Shown in pieces: positions 59,538 to 64,000 of a DNA stretch of 64,000 bases. The notes below the pieces were generated by a model that was not told where the DNA came from, searched no databases, and saw nothing but the letters and a program-made list of their open reading frames with translations. Position 1 is the stretch's first letter, and every line of letters starts with the position of its first letter. The stretch lies in the NCBI GenBank assembly GCA_023212725.1, contig JALBYF010000034.1, positions 1 through 64,000 of the forward strand, written 5' to 3'. The DNA is from Tranzscheliella williamsii (Eukaryota; Basidiomycota; Ustilaginomycetes; Ustilaginales; Ustilaginaceae). The translations under genes and the position numbers were made by a program.

Positions 59538-62000
59538 TTAGTCCTGACGCGGTTCGTCTGCCTCGTCGGTGCCGGGGGCGTGCTGGGCGGCGGTGGTGGA
59601 GTCGATGAGTTGGGCGAGGATATCAGCGCGGGTGTCGTCGTCGATCTGCTCCAGCGCGGCGTCCCCCTGAACGCCGGCGAGTCGCTGGAGTGCGCGGCGG
59701 AAGGCGTGGAACAGGCCGCCCTCGCCCTCGCTCTCGCCCTCGCCCTCCGGTCCCCCACCTCCGCCGCCCGCGCCACCGGCACTGTGCATCTCGCCGACGA
59801 CAGGGGCAAAGTAGTCGTCGTCGTAGCGTGTCACCGTCTCCGCATCGTCGTCGGCGTCGACGGTGGTGGCGGTGCTGGGGCGCGCGCGCGGCGGGACCGG
59901 GTCGAAGGCATCCATCTGCTCGCTGCTGCGCGTGATGCTCGGCGGGAGGTAGCCAATCAGCTGCTGGCGCACGCTGTCCGGCACGTCCGAGACGAGCACA
60001 TGCCGGTAGACGCCGAGCTTGGTGTTGTGGCTCGCGACAGCCGCGCGGCGCTGGCTGTGCGCGCCCTTGTCAAAGTCGGCGACCAGCACCTCGGACAGCT
60101 CCACCGCCGTGGTGCGCAGCCACTCGCCACAGCCGGGCTCCTTCCAAAGACTCTCGGAGCGGAGCACGTAGATGTGGCTGAGCAGATCCGGCAGCGTGTC
60201 CTTGGAAGCCGAGAAGCGGCCCTCCAGCTGGAAGAGCGGATGGCCGCCAAGCTTGGAGGGCAGCTCGACGCCCACCTTGCTGCACAGCGGCGGCACTACA
60301 CCCGGGTAGCGCGCAATGGCAAGGCGCAGCGCCGCACGGCTGCGTTGCCCCGTCTTGTCGCCCTCCTCCTTCTCGACGGCTCGCAGCGCCAGGGCGCGCG
60401 CATAGGCGAGACCGACACACCAGTCCAGCGTCCCGTGATAGCCAGCCGACTCGCTAGCTAGCTCCTTTTCGGAATCGATAGCCGTGCAAGCGGCAATAGA
60501 GAGCTGGTCGACATGAGTCACCGCAGAGGAGCCGCGCGCGCGTTGTTCGTCGAGGCGGTCGAGCAGCTCGAGCAGCCACCGATGCTGGCGCGACTTGATC
60601 GCCAGAAAATCGATCCAGAGCAGAGCGGCGTGGTGGTCTTCCCCGTCCTGGCCGAGGCCCAGCAGCAGCTTGGCCCACTCCAGTGCCGTCCGCCACGTGC
60701 CTCTGCGTCCAAGAAAGCCGATGTTGCGATGCAGCGCCAGGTAAAACGCGCGGTTCTCGATCTTGTTAAAGTTGACCATGGGCGGACCCGCGGTGCTGCT
60801 GGAGAGACAGGAGGTGAAGTAGGGATGGGCGGAGCGTTCAAAGGCGAACAGGGCACGATCATTGAAGTCAGCGGCCTGGCCGAGGTCGCCTTGGTGGCGT
60901 GAGTATTCGCACAGCTGCAAGAGCGTGTCGATGTGATACGGATATACCCTGAGCAGCGCCATGAGCGCATTAGGGTCATAGGAGCGGACGGCCTGGAGGA
61001 ACTGCATCTGGACCTGGCGATAGGCACGGCTGTGCTTCCACGAGCAGAGGCGCCCCTTGGAGGGCGAGTCGACCACGTCCATACTCATGCCGGTGAAGCT
61101 GCGGTTGATGGGCGCCCAGTAGTCCTTGGGGCTGCACAGCAGACTGCGCACCTTGAGGTTCGGGTTGTTTGCCTGGGCTCGAGCACGTGCGCCGCTCGAT
61201 GCACGACCTCCCGAGCCACCGCTCTCGTTCTGATAGGCCTTGATAGCGGCGGAGCCAAACTGCCGCCGGAGCTCGATGCCCGGATCTAGGTGACGCGCAT
61301 CTAGATTGAGATGTATACGGAAAGACGAGACGCTGCCGCCCGCTCGATAAGGAGAAGCAGAGGCAACAGCGCTGCTGCCGCCAGAAACATCGCCTTGTGC
61401 ACCGTTGATGGCGGCCTGAGACGCCAACAAAGCGTCGAGCTCATCGATGGACATCTCCGAGACATCCTTGGACTTCCCCCTGCTGGTCTGCGTGGCGGCT
61501 GCCGAAGCACCTGCCGCGGGCTTCTTCTTGGTCGCTTTCCTGGGCGCAGCAGCGTTCGCAGCGGTATCGGCGCCCGTTGCCTCGGCATCTTCCAACTCTG
61601 GCTGAAGTGGCTTCTTGTTCTTCTTTTTCTTGCTCTTCTTTTTCTTGCTCTTGACGGGGTTCTTGACAGAGACATCCTCGTCCTCGTCCTCGTCCTCTGT
61701 CGATCCGGTGCCATCATCGTGGTCCTGCTGCCCGAGGGCGGCAAAGATGGAAGCAGTGTGCTTAGGCTTTATTGCAGGAGACGACACAGCGTCTTGGTCC
61801 TCTTCATCGTCATCGTCGTCATCGTGAGTTACGTCGTGATCCTTCTCCAACGTTTGTTTCGACGCAGACGGCTGATCTGTGTCCTGGATCAAGGCGGATT
61901 TGGCACCTCCACTTGGCGCGGGGGCAAGTGGGGCCTCCGCCAGCTCCTGGAGCTCCTGCTGCTCGCGAAGCTGGCGCTTGTTGAGTCTCTTTGCACTCAT
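59538..62000 (-). CDS. TCF25/Rqc1 family protein
   Basis: An 820-residue protein of the TCF25 family. Yeast Rqc1 belongs to the ribosome quality control complex, which ubiquitinates and extracts stalled nascent chains from 60S subunits. Typical features are the N-terminus MSAKRLNKRQLREQQEL; an acidic and Lys-rich low-complexity region (about 60-190); the conserved core from about 280 with LLCSPKDYWAPINRSFTGMS, YRQVQMQFLQAVRSYDPNAL and LLQLCEYSRHQGDLGQAADF; and NRAFYLALHRNIGFLGRRG. The C-terminus is Ala/Gly/Glu-rich. It faces the SCO1 gene across a short divergent spacer that contains a foldback element. Confidence 0.93.
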   Translation of the reverse strand: MSAKRLNKRQLREQQELQELAEAPLAPAPSGGAKSALIQDTDQPSASKQTLEKDHDVTHDDDDDDEEDQDAVSSPAIKPKHTASIFAALGQQDHDDGTGSTEDEDEDEDVSVKNPVKSKKKKSKKKKNKKPLQPELEDAEATGADTAANAAAPRKATKKKPAAGASAAATQTSRGKSKDVSEMSIDELDALLASQAAINGAQGDVSGGSSAVASASPYRAGGSVSSFRIHLNLDARHLDPGIELRRQFGSAAIKAYQNESGGSGGRASSGARARAQANNPNLKVRSLLCSPKDYWAPINRSFTGMSMDVVDSPSKGRLCSWKHSRAYRQVQMQFLQAVRSYDPNALMALLRVYPYHIDTLLQLCEYSRHQGDLGQAADFNDRALFAFERSAHPYFTSCLSSSTAGPPMVNFNKIENRAFYLALHRNIGFLGRRGTWRTALEWAKLLLGLGQDGEDHHAALLWIDFLAIKSRQHRWLLELLDRLDEQRARGSSAVTHVDQLSIAACTAIDSEKELASESAGYHGTLDWCVGLAYARALALRAVEKEEGDKTGQRSRAALRLAIARYPGVVPPLCSKVGVELPSKLGGHPLFQLEGRFSASKDTLPDLLSHIYVLRSESLWKEPGCGEWLRTTAVELSEVLVADFDKGAHSQRRAAVASHNTKLGVYRHVLVSDVPDSVRQQLIGYLPPSITRSSEQMDAFDPVPPRARPSTATTVDADDDAETVTRYDDDYFAPVVGEMHSAGGAGGGGGGPEGEGESEGEGGLFHAFRRALQRLAGVQGDAALEQIDDDTRADILAQLIDSTTAAQHAPGTDEADEPRQD

Positions 62001-62198
62001 GCTGCGTGCTGCGTACCCAACAATGGATCTAGGCGCTTTGCAGGGTCCAAGGCGACAGCGTTGGTGGCGCCTAGCCTACCAAGGCCCCTACAACTTCCTC
62101 ACCGTAATGAAGCTCAGTCCTCCTCCATCGATCATCCGACTTCCGAATTTTGCCCAGGCTGAGAAGATCTTACAAAAATATAAAAATCCTACAGACAC
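62001..62198. promoter_or_regulatory. TCF25/Rqc1 promoter
   Basis: A 198-bp stretch upstream of the minus-strand start codon. It lies between that codon and the foldback element, so the core promoter must fit here. No clear TATA box in the minus orientation. Confidence 0.4.
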
Positions 62199-62398
62199 AA
62201 CGTAAAAGCTCAGCTTCTGGTAAGTCAGCCAGACGTCAAAGCAGCAACACTGCTATAAACTGCCGACAGAAGCTAAGCAGAAGGTAACGCAGATGCTAAG
62301 CAGGATCGCAACAGTTAGTCTGCAAGACCAAAATCAAAGCAGTGTTGCTGCTTTAATCACTGTGACTGGCTCTTACCAAAAGCTGAGCTTTTTACGTT
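62199..62398. mobile_element. Foldback (MITE-like) element, about 200 bp
   Basis: Two arms of about 56-61 bp (62199-62254 and 62338-62398) are inverted copies. The outer 25 bp (AACGTAAAAGCTCAGCTTCT and on) pair with only a few differences, the middle carries small indels, and the inner 17 bp (AAAGCAGCAACACTGCT) are identical. The 83-bp centre holds two GCTAAGCAG copies. No coding capacity. The target duplication is ambiguous: a TA dinucleotide or ACGT could fit at both ends. The structure matches a miniature inverted-repeat element lying in the divergent promoter of TCF25/Rqc1 and SCO1. Confidence 0.75.
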
Positions 62399-62595
62399 CG
62401 ATGGCGCATGAAGGCGCGAGGTGACCGACCGTCATACTGTTAAGTCATAAATTCGTGACGATGACTTGCGATGTGGATATACGAGTGATGGCAACCATTT
62501 CCCTTGTCGTTATCATCATCATCATTGGTGCAGCTGGGCAGTTGAGATCTTGCACGCCTTCTCTTGCAGCGATTGGAAGGACGGCCGCTTCGAGC

Positions 62596-63537
62596 ATGGT
62601 GTTTGCAGGTACGGTGGTGCTTCCGGCGCTTCGAACGACGCTGCGCAGCGCCTCTGGCCCACGAGCGCTGCCGGCGGTGGGCTCGTCGCGGGTGGGAGCG
62701 CGGCATGTGTCGAAGAAGGCATGCGCGGCGAGAGCATCGGCAATGCGGCTGCCGGCGGTGATCACGCCGATGGGGCGAAGGGGGTTCGCGTCGCAGCGCG
62801 AAGAGTCGGCCAAGGACAGGCTGGCGGTGGGGCCGTTCAACCTCAAGGCGGGGCTTGTCTTCCTCGTCACCGGCGCAGCGCTGCTCGCCTACTTTCGCAA
62901 TGAGAAGAGCAAGGTGGAGGAGCGGCGGAAGGCGGAGCACGCGGCGGCCAAGGTGGGTCGGCCGCGCATCGGCGGGCCGTTCGAGCTGGTGACCTCGACC
63001 TCGCACCCGTTCAACCACGAGGATCTGCTCGGCAGCTTTTCGCTCGTCTACTTTGGCTTCACCAACTGCCCCGACATCTGCCCCGAGGAACTCGACAAGA
63101 TGGGCGAGGTCGTCGACCGCATCGACGCCAAACACGGCAGGCCCATCATCAACCCCGTCTTCATCTCGTGCGACCCCGCCAGAGACACCGTCCCCCAGCT
63201 CCAGCGCTACATCGAAGATTTCCACCCGCGCATGGTCGGCCTCACCGGCCCCTTTGACGCTGTCAAGCAGGCCTGCAAGGCCTACCGCGTCTACTTCTCC
63301 ACCCCGCCCGGCGCAGACCCCACGAGCGACTACCTGGTCGACCACAGCATCTTTTTCTACCTGATGGACCCTGAGGGCAAGTTCGTCGACGCCTTTGGCA
63401 GGTCCGTCTCCCCGCAGGAGGTCGGCGACAAGGTCGATGCCTATATCAACCAGTGGCTCGCCGCCGGCCTCGAGATCAAAAACGCAGACGCAAAGCACGC
63501 CGTCCAAACCGACGGCCGGCCCAAGGTGCCAGCCTAG
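62596..63537 (+). CDS. SCO1: SCO1 copper chaperone for cytochrome c oxidase
   Basis: A 313-residue Sco protein, delivering copper to the CuA site of Cox2 in the mitochondrial inner membrane. The chosen Met (62596) starts a long basic presequence ending near RRGFASQ. A membrane helix at about 80-97 (AGLVFLVTGAALLAYF) anchors the thioredoxin-fold domain. Copper ligands are CPDICPEE (Cys158, Cys162) and VDHSIFF (His250). Other marks are FGFTNCPDICP and VFISCDPARDTVP. The frame is open 47 codons upstream (to 62455), but that stretch, with an Ile run, lacks presequence character. It converges on the partial gene at the window edge. Confidence 0.95.
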   Translation: MVFAGTVVLPALRTTLRSASGPRALPAVGSSRVGARHVSKKACAARASAMRLPAVITPMGRRGFASQREESAKDRLAVGPFNLKAGLVFLVTGAALLAYFRNEKSKVEERRKAEHAAAKVGRPRIGGPFELVTSTSHPFNHEDLLGSFSLVYFGFTNCPDICPEELDKMGEVVDRIDAKHGRPIINPVFISCDPARDTVPQLQRYIEDFHPRMVGLTGPFDAVKQACKAYRVYFSTPPGADPTSDYLVDHSIFFYLMDPEGKFVDAFGRSVSPQEVGDKVDAYINQWLAAGLEIKNADAKHAVQTDGRPKVPA

Positions 63538-63649
63538 TCCCACGCCTCTATTTCCATTGCCATCGCACTGCCCTCCCCTCTCTTTTTACACCTCGCTCAC
63601 CGCTCTGTAATCGTATCCTTTCGTGCCACTATTCGTGTTCGGTGGGATG

Positions 63650-64000
63650 TTAGCGGCGGGGGGTGCGGCGGGTGGAGCGGATGTCGGTGGCGGCGGAGCT
63701 GCGGGTGGCTGCGCGGGTGGGGGCGGCGGAGCGGGGGGTGGTGGGGGTATGTTGTGCGCGGGGGGTGCGGGGAGGTTTGGGGGAGGGGGAGTTTTTGGAC
63801 GAGGTGGAGCGGGCGATGACGGTGGCGCGGGTGGGGCGGGTGGATTCGGCGGGGTGACGTGCGGAGCGGGCGGGGGTGTGGGCGGGCGTGTCGCTGTGGG
63901 TGTCGGAGGCGTCGGTGTCGGGGCTGTCGGAGTCGGCGGGTTCGGAGGCGGAGTCGGTAGACTCGTCGGGGTTTGAGGTGGGCTGGCTGCGGTGGCGACG
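63650..64000 (-). CDS. 3' end of an unknown gene entering from the right edge (partial)
   Basis: A minus-strand frame is open from the window edge to a TAA at 63650-63652, giving the last 116 codons. The protein end is rich in Ser, Thr, Pro, Arg and Asp, with an acidic stretch (DSDSPDTDASD) then an Arg/Pro-rich tail, and is probably disordered. Codons are nearly all C-ending, like the neighbouring genes. The + strand read of the same DNA is a Gly-rich shadow. No family can be assigned. Confidence 0.5.
   Translation of the reverse strand, partial: RRHRSQPTSNPDESTDSASEPADSDSPDTDASDTHSDTPAHTPARSARHPAESTRPTRATVIARSTSSKNSPSPKPPRTPRAQHTPTTPRSAAPTRAATRSSAATDIRSTRRTPRR

Noticed and set aside
63623..63976. 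Plus-strand Gly-rich frame of 117 codons
   Set aside because: It is the reverse read of a C-ending-codon minus-strand gene end; the Gly repeats come from G-rich sequence.

Overview
The window looks like nuclear DNA from a basidiomycete of the smut lineage (Ustilaginales and their yeast-like relatives). Supporting signs are large, mostly intron-free genes with high G+C and many C- or G-ending codons, short spliceosomal introns with GTAAG-type donors where introns do occur, tRNA genes with introns after position 37, two Zn2Cys6 regulators, a kinesin-3 of the Ustilago Kin3 type, and a secreted protein with a Kex2-type site. The species assignment is inference; no rRNA or marker gene is present.

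Layout. 0.6-8.1 kb: an ABHD4/5-Cld1-type lipase (-), an intron-bearing tRNA-Ala (-), the four-exon SNARE gene VTI1 (+) and a myotubularin phosphatase (-). 8.9-16.5 kb: a CDF metal transporter (+) converging on an RRN6-like RNA polymerase I factor (-), then a secreted GH128 glucanase (-). 16.5-18.9 kb is gene-poor. 18.9-40.9 kb: four minus-strand genes in a row, a kinesin-3, a giant PPR protein fused to an NDUFAF5-type domain, MED13 of the Mediator kinase module, and a DUR3-like urea/polyamine symporter. 42-54 kb: a second tRNA-Ala (+), a secreted Ala/Pro-rich repeat protein with one intron (+), a Zn2Cys6 regulator (-), an intron-bearing tRNA-Phe (+) and a second, larger Zn2Cys6 regulator with a CAG/polyGln run (+). 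55-64 kb: a MINDY-type deubiquitinase with a polybasic CaaX tail (+), a Cyp40 co-chaperone (+), a TCF25/Rqc1 protein (-), a 200-bp foldback element, SCO1 (+), and the 3' end of a gene entering from the right edge (-).

Most genes are housekeeping and show no operon-like logic. Functional themes recur: mitochondrial respiration (PPR-NDUFAF5 fusion, SCO1, possibly the Cld1-type lipase), membrane traffic (VTI1, myotubularin, kinesin-3), transcription (RRN6-like, MED13, two Zn2Cys6 factors) and protein quality control (TCF25/Rqc1, Cyp40, MINDY). The most notable items are the PPR-NDUFAF5 fusion, the secreted repeat protein, the foldback element next to SCO1, and the G+C-rich islands that appear wherever two genes converge tail to tail. 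I found no clear large novel multi-gene system.
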